A stretch of 64,000 nucleotides of DNA from Taudactylus pleione (GCA_031769625.1 JAUIMM010001409.1:186001-250000), one strand, 5' to 3'; shown: positions 1-13,700, numbered from the stretch's first letter. Notes: a model not told the origin generated them from the sequence alone. Numbers and translations: made by a program.

Positions 1-289
1 TGCTGCAGTGACTGCACATGTGTGGCGGGCATTGCCAGGCTGGCTACTTATGCCATCTTTAGATGGTGTTAGGTGAGGGGGACAATATCCGGGATGCATC
101 ACACATTGCCAGTATCGCATCCTCCATAGAAACCTATAGGGGAAGCGGCTGCCTGCGGGAATGGAGGCATCACAGAAGGTATCGGAGATATATGCTGCCG
201 TCCCTGCTTCATACATCTGGGGGAAACTTAATATGTGAGGGTAACCCCCGGATTTTACCTCAGATATACAATGATACATGGCTCCCAAT
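1..289 (-). mobile_element. MITE copy carrying one unexpanded 30-bp unit
   Basis: This is a non-autonomous element, cut by the window start, that matches the reverse complement of the element at 34731-36270. Shared blocks include 'cggctgcctgcggga' near 153, 'aggtatcggaga' near 177, 'gctgccgtccct' near 195, the stretch 'gtgagggtaacccc' near 235, and the terminal 'caatgatacatggctccc', which pairs with the other copy's 'gggcccatttatcattg' end. Between the shared blocks at about 163-190 lies one copy of the 30-bp sequence that is tandemly amplified in the other element. A short open frame (63-338) is not supported as a gene. The homology is read directly from the sequence; the MITE assignment is inferred from the terminal motif. 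Confidence 0.7.
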
Positions 290-386
290 GTATCTGGCAA
301 GTGTAGATGGAACAGAGCAATGTTCTGCAGATCTCTAGAGAAGTCAATGATGTCATAATCTGCAAAATATATCACTATGTGGGGGA

Positions 387-470
387 GATGTACTAAGCCT
401 TGAAAACTGATAAAGTGGGGAGTAATAAAGTACCTACCAATCAGCTCCTAACTGTCATTTTTACAGGAGA
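387..470 (+). mobile_element. Fragment of palindromic MITE
   Basis: The stretch 'tgtactaagcc' followed by 'accaatcagctcctaactg' matches one arm of the palindromic elements at 31065-31252 and 36269-36408. Only one arm is present, so this is a truncated copy with no coding capacity. Confidence 0.5.
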
Positions 471-611
471 TCTCTAGAGTAATAAATGAATAATGTAAAA
501 ATGGTTAGAACAACCTCTAGACCAGGGGTCCTCATGTACCACCAACAGGTCATGTTTCCAGGATTTCTTTATTCAGGTGAGTGAGTCCACTGACCTAGAG
601 TAAGGGATTAT
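471..611. other. Non-repetitive spacer with hAT-like motif
   Basis: There is no gene here. The sequence 'caacaggtcatgtttccagg' near 542 resembles the 'caggtc'/'gttttccaggt' words in the terminal repeat of the hAT-like MITE at 48458-48662. It may be one end of a degraded relative. No second end or target duplication was found. Confidence 0.35.
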
Positions 612-1487
612 CTGTGGCACATAAGTCTGGGGGTGATGTGCATACATGGATGCCCGTGCCTTGGTGGCAGCCTGAGGTCTGGGGGTGATGTGCCTACATG
701 GATGCCCCCGTGCCTTAGTGGTAGCCTGAGGTCTGGGGGTGATGTGCCTACATGGATGCCCCCATGCCTTGGTGGTAGCCTGAGGTCTGGGGGTGATGTG
801 CCTACATGGATGCCTCCATGCCTTGGTGGTAGCCTGAGGTCTGGGGGTGATGTGCCTACATGGATGCCCCCATGCCTTGGTGGTAGCCTGAGTTCTGGGG
901 GTGATGTGCCTACATGGATGCCCCCGTGCCTTAGTGGCAGCCTGAGGCTTGGGGGTGATGTGCCTACATGGATGCCCCCGTGCCTTTGTGGCAGCCTGAG
1001 GTCTGGGGGTGATGTGCCTACATGGATGCCCCCATACCTTGGTGGTAGCCTGAGGTCTGGGGGTGATGTGCCTACATGGATGCCCCCGTGCCTTGGTGGC
1101 AGCCTGAGGTCTGGGGGTGATGTGCCTACATGGATGCCCCCGTGCCTTTGTGGCAGCCTGAGGTCTGGGGGTGATGTGCCTACATGGATGCCCCCGTGCC
1201 CTGATGGCAGCCTGAGGTCTGGGGGTGATGTGCCTACATAATTGCCCCCGTGCCTTGGTGGCAGCCTGAGGTCTGGGGGTGATGTGCCTACATGGATGCC
1301 CCCGTGCCCTGGTGGCAGCCTGAGGTCTGGGGGTAATGTGCCTACATGGATGCCCCCGTGCCCTGGTGGCAGCCTGAGGTCTGGGGGTGATGTGCCTACA
1401 TGGATGCCCCCGTGCCCTGGTGGCAGCCTGAGGTCTGGGGGTGATGTGCCTACATGGATGTGCCCGTGCCTTGGTGGCAGCCTGAGG
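612..1487. repeat. 54-bp minisatellite, about 16 copies
   Basis: The unit contains 'gcctgaggtctgggggtg' and 'ctacatggatgcc' and recurs every 54 bp. Copies differ at few positions, mainly 'cccccgtgcc' versus 'cccccatgcc' and 'ttggtgg' versus 'ttagtgg' or 'ctggtgg'. The cg/ca alternation is what CpG decay produces. Because 54 is a multiple of 3 and the unit lacks stops in several frames, long open frames appear on both strands; they are by-products of the repeat. The unit is unrelated to the 54-bp unit at 49986-60248. Confidence 0.95.
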
Positions 1488-2248
1488 CGGATTAAATTTA
1501 TTTGCGGAACCTGCTGCAACGGGGCCTGGCGCTTTCCGCGCATTATTGCAAGACAGCAGCCAATGGAAGTGCACGCAGAATCTGCCTACCGTAACAGGCA
1601 GAAAAATGCGCAACGTCGACGGCAACTCCCTGCCTCATTGAATCTGCCCTTATGGCTACACAGGGTCATTGCTGCCCAGACACCACACTGTACACTGGCA
1701 AGCAGGTGAGCCAGCTGTACCAGGGGCTGTGCCAGGGAATGTAGGTGTCGCTGCACAGAGGGTTCATTATTCATCTTGTCACATCTCAGGGATTTGTGAA
1801 TAAAATATGTAGGGATCAGTAGGGCTGCCCATTGCTGAGAACACACAATACTGCAGCCTCCTGACTTACAGACAATATATATTATATTATATTATAAGAG
1901 GAATGTGGAGATTATCGAGGCTCAGGTCTGAATCAGGCCCACAGCCCATTAATCACCAGGAACCAGGGACATCAATGGCGATTGGAGCACTACAATACCC
2001 AGCATGCCCCTTTTTTATGGAATGTGAACATAGTGAACTTGTCTGAATCTTACAATACTGCTTCCCAATGAGCTTCTAATGGATAGTGAGAATCACATCT
2101 GCAAGGCAGAAAAATAGGGACTGGATACTGGGCAATACTGAAAAACAGGGACAAACAAAAATCCAGAGAAAAAAACTTTAAAACGTTGGAGTGTCGGCGG
2201 AAATTAGGGACAGATGTCGGCTACTTCACCATTAATGTACAGATGTTG
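1488..2248. other. Non-repetitive stretch, no gene seen
   Basis: This stretch is mostly low-copy looking sequence. It contains an AT-rich run near 1878-1898 and a solo motif 'gtctgaatcaggccc' near 1926, which resembles the terminal repeat of the Harbinger-like MITE at 38165-38748 and may be a relic. Nothing supports a coding exon. Confidence 0.6.
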
Positions 2249-2452
2249 GTGTAGAGTGAGACTATTAATGTATAATCTACAAATGAGGGATAAGGCATAA
2301 CAATGTATATAATCAGACAATGTATAATATAAAGAATGAGACAGGTAATGTGCAGAATGAGACAGTTTCTGTACAGAATGAGACAGTCAATGTGTAGAAT
2401 GAGATCACTGCACAGTGTGAGACAGTTGCACAGAATATGTAGAATGAGACAG
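2249..2452. repeat. Degenerate 20-bp minisatellite, left part
   Basis: Irregular repeats of a monomer near 20 bp with the core 'gagacagtta' and 'tgtagaatgag' begin here. It is the same family as the large 41-bp array downstream but in monomeric, diverged form. It is interrupted by the MITE at 2456-2876. Confidence 0.8.
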
Positions 2453-2455
2453 TTA

Positions 2456-2876
2456 GGGCTGATTTGGATTCGCGTAAATCCCTAAGACCTCCTATGGTGC
2501 GTACGTTACGCAGTGTGTGCGCATAGAGGCGCGCGGTATGAGTAATGTACTGGAGAAGCGCTGGGCGTTCCTGGGTGGGGACTGGGAGGCTGAAAGAGAC
2601 GCACAGAGATAGTCCGCCTTTCGGGCGTGTTACGCTAGCATTGTGGGCGCATCGCTGGTGCACAGACGCCTAATCGGTCGCAATGGAGGTTGTACTCTGC
2701 ACCTACCGTAGGGCTGGGGAAACTTTCTTTGCTGCGACCGATGGTGGCGTCTACAGTCGGCGTCTCATTCCTTGCATACTCGTGCGCACCAGGAGAAGGG
2801 CTGACACTAGCATTAGCATAACGTCGCAGGCGCGACTACGGGAACAGACGCTACAGTGCGGCTCGGAATCAGACCC
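2456..2876. mobile_element. PIF/Harbinger-like MITE, 421 bp
   Basis: The element interrupts the degenerate minisatellite. Its left end 'gggctgatttggattcgcg' and the reverse complement of its right end, 'gggtctgattccgagccgc', form an imperfect terminal inverted repeat. The array sequence tta at 2453-2455 is repeated at 2877-2879, and removing one copy restores a normal repeat unit ('gagacagttaacgtgtagaa'). A TTA duplication is typical of PIF/Harbinger elements. No transposase is encoded, so mobility would have depended on a partner element elsewhere. Short open frames inside are not supported as genes. Confidence 0.7.
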
Positions 2877-2879
2877 TTA

Positions 2880-3069
2880 ACGTGTAGAATGTTCTACAGA
2901 ATGAGACAGCTAATGTGTAGGGAACAGCTTTTACATGAGATGAGACAGTTAATGAGTAGAAAAAGACAGCAGCTGTGTTGTATGAGACAGTTTGTGTAGA
3001 AATAGACAGTAGTTTTGCAGGGTGAGAAATATAATCTAAAGTGAGACCATTGTTGTACAAACTCAAGTA
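2880..3069. repeat. Degenerate 20-bp minisatellite continues
   Basis: The monomers resume after the MITE, as 'gagacagctaatgtgtag' and relatives, with irregular spacing and many substitutions. Confidence 0.75.
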
Positions 3070-3480
3070 GGGGCTCATTCATCATCAGGGGCCGACTGGC
3101 CCCCGATAATTAAGTATTCACCTCGCGACGGGGGATACTTATCACCGGAGCAATTCACCATTACGCTGGTTCCGGGTCAGATGCTCTGAAAATCAGCTTT
3201 CCCCACAATTAGTAGCACAGCTACAAAAGTAGTTACGTTACTTACCTGTCCCCACGGCCAGCTTCTGCGCATGTGTGACCTCACCCTCTGCGTCTGGGAG
3301 TCAGTGAGGAGGCGGTGGAGGGATCCATTTTGGATTCCTCTCCGCATCCCTGGAACTCCTTCCCATAGGAAGTAGCGAGGCTACAAGAACAAGCGTTACC
3401 TGAAGATGGCGCTTGTTCTCGCAGGCAAACTCCAAAAACTTTCAGTTGATCCTATTCAGACCCCTGATGATGAATGGCCC
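3070..3480. mobile_element. MITE with 20-bp inverted ends
   Basis: The left end 'ctcattcatcatcagggg' (within 3070-3091) is matched by the reverse complement of the right end, 'ccattcatcatcagggg' (within 3461-3480). Length is about 411 bp and there is no coding capacity. It lies inside the degenerate minisatellite. No target duplication could be fixed, so the superfamily is left open. Confidence 0.65.
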
Positions 3481-3553
3481 AGAAACCTAAATATGCAGAA
3501 ACTAGCATTTCCATGGTTCCCGGGCCATTTATCGTATAATAAATAGGCCCCTT
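3481..3553. mobile_element. Short hairpin, probable MITE end
   Basis: At 3522-3551 'gggccatttat' and 'ataaataggcccc' form a hairpin of the same terminal type as the element at 34731-36270. It may be the residue of a second MITE next to the one at 3070-3480, or the true outer end of that element. Confidence 0.45.
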
Positions 3554-3563
3554 AATTTGTAGC

Positions 3564-3955
3564 ATGAGACAGTTATACATTATGAGACAGTTATACAGTA
3601 TGGGACAGTTATACAGTATAAGACAGTTATACAGTATGGGACAGTTATACACTATAAGACCGTTATACGATATGGGACCGTTATACATTATGAGACAGTT
3701 ATACAGTATAAGACAGTTATACAGTATGAGACAGTTATACATTATGAAACAGTTATACAGTATAAGACAGTTATACATTATGGGACAGTTATACAGTATA
3801 AGACAGTTATACAGTATGGGACAGTTATACAGTATAAGACAGTTATACAGTATGGGACAGTTATACAGTATAAGACAGTTATACAGTATGGGACAGTTAT
3901 ACAGTATGAAACAGTTATACAATATGGGACAGTTGTACAGTATGAGATAATGCAT
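3564..3955. repeat. 18-bp minisatellite, about 22 copies
   Basis: The unit 'gacagttatacagtat' plus two variable bases (gg, aa or ga) repeats every 18 bp with few changes. It resembles a shortened, homogenised form of the 20-bp monomer of the surrounding array. Because 18 is a multiple of 3, open frames arise on both strands; these are not genes. Confidence 0.92.
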
Positions 3956-4774
3956 AGCATAAGATGGTTGAGGTACAGAACAATATGAAACAGTTATTGT
4001 ATTAGACAGTTGTACCGTATTAGACAGTTAATATGTAGAAGAAAACAATTGCATAGTATGAGACAGCTAATTTGTAGAATGAGACAGTAGTTTTATAAGA
4101 ATGAGAGAGGTGATATATAGTATGAGACTGTTACTTTACAGTATGAGGCCGTTAATATGTAGTATGAGACAATTAACATGTATAATGAGACAGTTGTCCA
4201 GTAACGTGTATAATGAGACAGCTGTCCAGAAAACTGTATAATGAGACAGTTGTCCAGTAACGTGTATAATGAGACAGCTGTCCAGAAAACTGTATAATGA
4301 GACAGTTGTACAGTAACATGTATAATGAGACAGTTGTCCAGTAACCTGTATGAGACAGTTGTACAGTAACGTGTATAATGAGACAGTTGTACAGTAAAGT
4401 GTATAATGAGACAGTTGTCCAGATTGAGACTCTTAATGTGTATCCAGAGACACTGGCTCTACAGTATTAGACAGTTATGTGTAGAACAAGAAAGACAGTA
4501 TGTGACAGCACATGTGTTAAATGAAACCATTTTATAATATGAGATATTCAATGTGTAGGAGACAGTTGTTGTACAGTGTGAGACAGTTAAGGTCTACAAT
4601 GAGACAGTAGCAGTAAAGGAGAGACCGACAATGTATAGAATGTATCAGTTCTTTTATAGTATTAGACAAGTAATATACAATGTGAGACTGCTACTGTACA
4701 GTATGAGACCGTACACGTGTAGGAGGAAGTTGTTGTACAGTATGAGATGAGACAGCAGGTAATAATTTACATTA
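3956..4774. repeat. Degenerate 20-bp family with 28-bp sub-array
   Basis: Diverged monomers of the 'gagacagtta' type continue. From about 4160 to 4435 they form a small regular array of about 28 bp per unit, with 'ataatgagacagttgtcc' and 'agtaacgtgt'. At about 4775 the sequence becomes the regular 41-bp array. Confidence 0.85.
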
Positions 4775-7700
4775 TGAGACATTAATGTGTAGAATGAGAC
4801 CGTTGCTGTGCAGTATGAGACATTAATGTGTAGAATGAGACCGTTGCTGTGCAGTAAGAGACATTAATGTGTAGAATGAGACCGTTGCTGTGCAGTATGA
4901 GACATTAATGTGTAGAATGAGACCGTTGCTGTGCAGTATGAGACATTAATGTGTAGAATGAGACCGTTGCTGTGCAGTAAGAGACATTAATGTGTAGAAT
5001 GAGACCGTTGCTGTGCAGTAAGAGACATTAATGTGTAGAATGAGACCGTTGCTGTGCAGTATGAGACATTAATGTGTAGAATGAGATCGTTGCTGTGCAG
5101 TAAGAGACATTAATGTGTAGAATGAGAGCATTGCTGAGCAGTATGAGACATTAATGTGTAGAATGAGAGCGTTGCTGTGCAGTAAGAGACATTAATGTGT
5201 AGAATGAGACCGTTGCTGTGCAGTAAGAGACATTAATGTGTAGAATGAGAGCGTTGCTGTGCAGTAAGAGACATTAATGTGTAGAATGAGACCGTTGCTG
5301 TGCAGTATGAGACATTAATGTGTAGAATGAGACCGTTGCTGTGCAGTATGAGACATTAATGTGTATAATGAGACCGTTGCTGTGCAGTATGAGACATTAA
5401 TGTGTAGAATGAGAGCGTTGCTGTGCAGTAAGAGACATTAATCTGTAGAATGAGAGCGTTGCTGTGCAGTATGAGACATTAATGTGTATAATGAGACCGT
5501 TGCTGTGAAGTTTGAGACATTAATGTGTAGAATGAGACCGTTGCTGTGCAGTAAGAGACATTATTGTGTAGAATGAGACCGTTGCTGTGCAGTATGAGAC
5601 ATTAATGTGTAGAATGAGACCGTTGCTGTGCAGTATGAGACATTAATGTGTAGAATGAGACCGTTGCTGTGCAGTAAGAGACATTAATGTGTAGAATGAG
5701 ACCGTTGCTGTGCAGTAAGAGACATTAATGTGAAGAATGAGACCGTTGCTGTGCAGTATGAGACATTAATGTGTAGAATGAGACCGTTGCTGTGCAGTAA
5801 GAGACATTAATGTGTAGAATGAGACCGTTGCTGTGCAGTAAGAGACATTAATGTGTAGAATGAGAGCATTGCTGAGCAGTATGAGACACTAATGTGTAGA
5901 ATGAGAGCGTTGCTGTGCAGTAAGAGACATTAATGTGTAGAATGAGAGCGTTGCTGTGCAGTAAGAGACATTAATGTGTAGAATGAGACCGTTGCTGTGC
6001 AGTAAGAGACATTAATGTGTAGAATGAGACCGTTGCTGTGCAGTATGAGACATTAATGTGTAGAATGAGACCGTTGCTGTGTAGTATGAGACATTAATGT
6101 GTATAATGAGACCGTTGCTGTGCAGTATGAGACATTAATGTGTAGAATGAGAGCGTTGCTGTGCAGTAAGAGACATTAATCTGTAGAATGAGAGCGTTGC
6201 TGTGCAGTATGAGACATTAATGTGTATAATGAGACCGTTGCTGTGAAGTTTGAGACATTAATGTGTAGAATGAGACCGTTGCTGTGCAGTAAGAGACATT
6301 ATTGTGTAGAATGAGACTGTTGCTATGCAGTGAGAGACATTAATGTGTAGAATGAGACCGTTGCTGTGCAGTAAGAGACATTATTGTGTAGAATGAGACT
6401 GTTGCTTGCTGTGCAGTAAGAGACATTAATGTGTAGAATGAGACCGTTACTGTGCAGAAAGAGACATTAATGTGTAGAATGAGAGTATTGCTGTGCAGTA
6501 AGAGACATTAATGTGTAGAATGAGACTGTTGCTGTGCAGTAAGAGACATTAATGTGTAGAATGAGACCGTTGCTGTGCAGTATGAGACATTAATGTGTAG
6601 AATGAGAGCGTTGCTGTGCAGTAAGAGACATTAATGTGTAGAATGAGACCGTTACTGTGCAGTGTGAGACATTAATGTGTAGAATGAGACCGTTGCTGTG
6701 CAGTAAGAGACATTAATGTGTAGAATGAGAGCGTTGCTGTGCAGTAAGAGACATTAATGTGTAGAATGAGAGCGCTGCTGTGCAGTAAGAGACATTAATG
6801 TGTAGAATGAGACCGTTGCTGTGCAGTATGAGACATTAATGTGTAGAATGAGACCGTTGCTGTGCAGTATGAGACATTAATGTGTATAATGAGACCGTTG
6901 CTGTGCAGTATGAGACATTAATGTGTATAATGAGACCGTTGCTGTGCAGTAAGAGACATTAATGTGTATAATGAGACCGTTGCTGTGCAGTATGAGACAT
7001 TAATGTGTAGAATGAGAGCGTTGCTGTGCAGTAAGAGACATTAATCTGTAGAATGAGAGCGTTGCTGTGCAGTATGAGACATTAATGTGTATAATGAGAC
7101 CGTTGCTGTGAAGTTTGAGACATTAATGTGTAGAATGAGACCGTTGCTGTGCAGTAAGAGACATTATTGTGTAGAATTAGACTGTTGCTGTGCAGTGAGA
7201 GACATTAATGTGTAGAATGAGACCGTTGCTGTGCAGTAAGAGACATTATTGTGTAGAATGAGACTGTTGCTGTGCAGTAAGAGACATTAATGTGTAGAAT
7301 GAGACCGTTAATGTGCAGTAAGAGACATTAATGTGTAGAATGAGACCGTTACTGTGCAGTAAGAGACATTAATGTGTAGAATGAGAGTATTGCTGTGCAG
7401 TAAGAGACATTAATGTGTAGAATGAGACTGTTGCTGTGCAGTAAGAGACATTAATGTGTAGAATGAGACCGTTGCTGTGCAGTATGAGACATTAATGTGT
7501 AGAATTAGAGCGTTGCTGTGCAGTAAGAGACATTAATGTGTAGAATGAGACCGTTACTGTGCAGTATGAGACATTAATGTGTAGAATGAGACCGTTACTG
7601 TGTAGTATGAGACATTAATGTGTAGAATGAGACCGTTGCTGTGCAGTATGAGACATCAATGTGTATAATGAGAGCGTTACTGTGCAGTATGAGACATTAA

Positions 7701-10700
7701 TGTGTAGAATGAGAGCGTTGCTGTGCAGTATGAGACATTAATGTGTAGAATGAGACCGTTGCTGTGCAGTATGAGACATTAATGTGTAGAATGAGACCGT
7801 TGCTGTGCAGTATGAGACATTAATGTGTAGAATGAGAGCGTTGCTGTGCAGTATGAGACATTAATGTGTAGAATGAGAGCGTTGCTGTGCAGTATGAGAC
7901 ATTAATGTGTAGAATGAGAGCGTTGCTGTGCAGTAAGAGACATTAATGTGTAGAATGAGACCGTTGCTGTGTAGTATGAGACATTAATGTGTATAATGAG
8001 ACCGTTGCTGTGCAGTATGAGACATTAATGTGTAGAATGAGAGCGTTGCTGTGCAGTAAGAGACATTAATCTGTAGAATGAGAGCGTTGCTGTGCAGTAT
8101 GAGACATTAATGTGTATAATGAGACCGTTGCTGTGAAGTTTGAGACATTAATGTGTAGAATGAGACCGTTGCTGTGCAGTAAGAGACATTATTGTGTAGA
8201 ATGAGACTGTTGCTATGCAGTGAGAGACATTAATGTGTAGAATGAGACCGTTGCTGTGCAGTAAGAGACATTATTGTGTAGAATGAGACTGTTGCTTGCT
8301 GTGCAGTAAGAGACATTAATGTGTAGAATGAGACCGTTACTGTGCAGAAAGAGACATTAATGTGTAGAATGAGAGTATTGCTGTGCAGTAAGAGACATTA
8401 ATGTGTAGAATGAGACTGTTGCTGTGCAGTAAGAGACATTAATGTGTAGAATGAGACCGTTGCTGTGCAGTATGAGACATTAATGTGTAGAATGAGAGCG
8501 TTGCTGTGCAGTAAGAGACATTAATGTGTAGAATGAGACCGTTACTGTGCAGTGTGAGACATTAATGTGTAGAATGAGACCGTTGCTGTGCAGTAAGAGA
8601 CATTAATGTGTAGAATGAGAGCGTTGCTGTGCAGTAAGAGACATTAATGTGTAGAATGAGAGCGCTGCTGTGCAGTAAGAGACATTAATGTGTAGAATGA
8701 GACCGTTGCTGTGCAGTATGAGACATTAATGTGTAGAATGAGACCGTTGCTGTGCAGTATGAGACATTAATGTGTATAATGAGACCGTTGCTGTGCAGTA
8801 TGAGACATTAATGTGTATAATGAGACCGTTGCTGTGCAGTAAGAGACATTAATGTGTATAATGAGACCGTTGCTGTGCAGTATGAGACATTAATGTGTAG
8901 AATGAGAGCGTTGCTGTGCAGTAAGAGACATTAATCTGTAGAATGAGAGCGTTGCTGTGCAGTATGAGACATTAATGTGTATAATGAGACCGTTGCTGTG
9001 AAGTTTGAGACATTAATGTGTAGAATGAGACCGTTGCTGTGCAGTAAGAGACATTATTGTGTAGAATTAGACTGTTGCTGTGCAGTGAGAGACATTAATG
9101 TGTAGAATGAGACCGTTGCTGTGCAGTAAGAGACATTAATGTGTAGAATGAGAGCGTTGCTGTGCAGTAAGAGACATTAATGTGTAGAATGAGAGCGCTG
9201 CTGTGCAGTAAGAGACATTAATGTGTAGAATGAGACCGTTGCTGTGCAGTATGAGACATTAATGTGTAGAATGAGACCGTTGCTGTGCAGTATGAGACAT
9301 TAATGTGTATAATGAGACCGTTGCTGTGCAGTATGAGACATTAATGTGTATAATGAGACCGTTGCTGTGCAGTAAGAGACATTAATGTGTATAATGAGAC
9401 CGTTGCTGTGCAGTATGAGACATTAATGTGTAGAATGAGAGCGTTGCTGTGCAGTAAGAGACATTAATCTGTAGAATGAGAGCGTTGCTGTGCAGTATGA
9501 GACATTAATGTGTATAATGAGACCGTTGCTGTGAAGTTTGAGACATTAATGTGTAGAATGAGACCGTTGCTGTGCAGTAAGAGACATTATTGTGTAGAAT
9601 TAGACTGTTGCTGTGCAGTGAGAGACATTAATGTGTAGAATGAGACCGTTGCTGTGCAGTAAGAGACATTATTGTGTAGAATGAGACTGTTGCTGTGCAG
9701 TAAGAGACATTAATGTGTAGAATGAGACCGTTAATGTGCAGTAAGAGACATTAATGTGTAGAATGAGACCGTTACTGTGCAGTAAGAGACATTAATGTGT
9801 AGAATGAGAGTATTGCTGTGCAGTAAGAGACATTAATGTGTAGAATGAGACTGTTGCTGTGCAGTAAGAGACATTAATGTGTAGAATGAGACCGTTGCTG
9901 TGCAGTATGAGACATTAATGTGTAGAATTAGAGCGTTGCTGTGCAGTAAGAGACATTAATGTGTAGAATGAGACCGTTACTGTGCAGTATGAGACATTAA
10001 TGTGTAGAATGAGACCGTTACTGTGTAGTATGAGACATTAATGTGTAGAATGAGACCGTTGCTGTGCAGTATGAGACATCAATGTGTATAATGAGAGCGT
10101 TACTGTGCAGTATGAGACATTAATGTGTAGAATGAGAGCGTTGCTGTGCAGTATGAGACATTAATGTGTAGAATGAGACCGTTGCTGTGCAGTATGAGAC
10201 ATTAATGTGTAGAATGAGACCGTTGCTGTGCAGTATGAGACATTAATGTGTAGAATGAGAGCGTTGCTGTGCAGTATGAGACATTAATGTGTAGAATGAG
10301 AGCGTTGCTGTGCAGTATGAGACATTAATGTGTAGAATGAGAGCGTTGCTGTGCAGTAAGAGACATTAATGTGTAGAATGAGACCGTTGCTGTGTAGTAT
10401 GAGACATTAATGTGTATAATGAGACCGTTGCTGTGCAGTATGAGACATTAATGTGTAGAATGAGAGCGTTGCTGTGCAGTAAGAGACATTAATCTGTAGA
10501 ATGAGAGCGTTGCTGTGCAGTATGAGACATTAATGTGTATAATGAGACCGTTGCTGTGAAGTTTGAGACATTAATGTGTAGAATGAGACCGTTGCTGTGC
10601 AGTAAGAGACATTATTGTGTAGAATGAGAGCGTTGCTGTGCAGTATGAGACATTAATGTGTAGAATGAGAGCGTTGCTGTGCAGTAAGAGACATTAATGT

Positions 10701-13700
10701 GTAGAATGAGACCGTTGCTGTGTAGTATGAGACATTAATGTGTATAATGAGACCGTTGCTGTGCAGTATGAGACATTAATGTGTAGAATGAGAGCGTTGC
10801 TGTGCAGTAAGAGACATTAATCTGTAGAATGAGAGCGTTGCTGTGTAGTATGAGACATTAATGTGTATAATGAGACCGTTGCTGTGCAGTATGAGACATT
10901 AATGTGTAGAATGAGAGCGTTGCTGTGCAGTAAGAGACATTAATCTGTAGAATGAGAGCGTTGCTGTGCAGTATGAGACATTAATGTGTAGAATGAGACC
11001 GTTACTGTGCAGAAAGAGACATTAATGTGTAGAATGAGAGTATTGCTGTGCAGTAAGAGACATTAATGTGTAGAATGAGACTGTTGCTGTGCAGTAAGAG
11101 ACATTAATGTGTAGAATGAGACCGTTGCTGTGCAGTATGAGACATTAATGTGTAGAATGAGAGCGTTGCTGTGCAGTAAGAGACATTAATGTGTAGAATG
11201 AGACCGTTACTGTGCAGTGTGAGACATTAATGTGTAGAATGAGACCGTTGCTGTGCAGTAAGAGACATTAATGTGTAGAATGAGAGCGTTGCTGTGCAGT
11301 AAGAGACATTAATGTGTAGAATGAGAGCGCTGCTGTGCAGTAAGAGACATTAATGTGTAGAATGAGACCGTTGCTGTGCAGTATGAGACATTAATGTGTA
11401 GAATGAGACCGTTGCTGTGCAGTATGAGACATTAATGTGTATAATGAGACCGTTGCTGTGCAGTATGAGACATTAATGTGTATAATGAGACCGTTGCTGT
11501 GCAGTAAGAGACATTAATGTGTATAATGAGACCGTTGCTGTGCAGTATGAGACATTAATGTGTAGAATGAGAGCGTTGCTGTGCAGTAAGAGACATTAAT
11601 CTGTAGAATGAGAGCGTTGCTGTGCAGTATGAGACATTAATGTGTATAATGAGACCGTTGCTGTGAAGTTTGAGACATTAATGTGTAGAATGAGACCGTT
11701 GCTGTGCAGTAAGAGACATTATTGTGTAGAATTAGACTGTTGCTGTGCAGTGAGAGACATTAATGTGTAGAATGAGACCGTTGCTGTGCAGTAAGAGACA
11801 TTATTGTGTAGAATGAGACTGTTGCTGTGCAGTAAGAGACATTAATGTGTAGAATGAGACCGTTAATGTGCAGTAAGAGACATTAATGTGTAGAATGAGA
11901 CCGTTACTGTGCAGTAAGAGACATTAATGTGTAGAATGAGAGTATTGCTGTGCAGTAAGAGACATTAATGTGTAGAATGAGACTGTTGCTGTGCAGTAAG
12001 AGACATTAATGTGTAGAATGAGACCGTTGCTGTGCAGTATGAGACATTAATGTGTAGAATTAGAGCGTTGCTGTGCAGTAAGAGACATTAATGTGTAGAA
12101 TGAGACCGTTACTGTGCAGTATGAGACATTAATGTGTAGAATGAGACCGTTACTGTGTAGTATGAGACATTAATGTGTAGAATGAGACCGTTGCTGTGCA
12201 GTATGAGACATCAATGTGTATAATGAGAGCGTTACTGTGCAGTTGAGACATTAATGTGTAGAATGAGAGCGTTGCTGTGCAGTATGAGACATTAATGTGT
12301 AGAATGAGACCGTTGCTGTGCAGTATGAGACATTAATGTGTAGAATGAGACCGTTGCTGTGCAGTATGAGACATTAATGTGTAGAATGAGAGCGTTGCTG
12401 TGCAGTATGAGACATTAATGTGTAGAATGAGAGCGTTGCTGTGCAGTATGAGACATTAATGTGTAGAATGAGAGCGTTGCTGTGCAGTAAGAGACATTAA
12501 TGTGTAGAATGAGACCGTTACTGTGCAGTGTGAGACATTAATGTGTAGAATGAGACCGTTGCTGTGCAGTAAGAGACATTAATGTGTAGAATGAGAGCGT
12601 TGCTGTGCAGTAAGAGACATTAATGTGTAGAATGAGAGCGCTGCTGTGCAGTAAGAGACATTAATGTGTAGAACGAGACCGTTGCTGTGCAGTATGAGAC
12701 ATTAATGTGTAGAATGAGACCGTTGCTGTGCAGTATGAGACATTAATGTGTATAATGAGACCGTTGCTGTGCAGTATGAGACATTAATGTGTATAATGAG
12801 ACCGTTGCTGTGCAGTAAGAGACATTAATGTGTATAATGAGACCGTTGCTGTGCAGTATGAGACATTAATGTGTAGAATGAGAGCGTTGCTGTGCAGTAA
12901 GAGACATTAATCTGTAGAATGAGAGCGTTGCTGTGCAGTATGAGACATTAATGTGTATAATGAGACCGTTGCTGTGAAGTTTGAGACATTAATGTGTAGA
13001 ATGAGACCGTTGCTGTGCAGTAAGAGACATTATTGTGTAGAATGAGACTGTTGCTGTGCAGTGAGAGACATTAATGTGTAGAATGAGACCGTTGCTGTGC
13101 AGTAAGAGACATTATTGTGTAGAATGAGACTGTTGCTGTGCAGTAAGAGACATTAATGTGTAGAATGAGACCGTTAATGTGCAGTAAGAGACATTAATGT
13201 GTAGAATGAGACCGTTACTGTGCAGTAAGAGACATTAATGTGTAGAATGAGAGTATTGCTGTGCAGTAAGAGACATTAATGTGTAGAATGAGACTGTTGC
13301 TGTGCAGTAAGAGACATTAATGTGTAGAATGAGACCGTTGCTGTGCAGTATGAGACATTAATGTGTAGAATTAGAGCGTTGCTGTGCAGTAAGAGACATT
13401 AATGTGTAGAATGAGACCGTTACTGTGCAGTATGAGACATTAATGTGTAGAATGAGACCGTTACTGTGTAGTATGAGACATTAATGTGTAGAATGAGACC
13501 GTTGCTGTGCAGTATGAGACATCAATGTGTATAATGAGAGCGTTACTGTGCAGTATGAGACATTAATGTGTAGAATGAGAGCGTTGCTGTGCAGTATGAG
13601 ACATTAATGTGTAGAATGAGACCGTTGCTGTGCAGTATGAGACATTAATGTGTAGAATGAGACCGTTGCTGTGCAGTATGAGACATTAATGTGTAGAATG

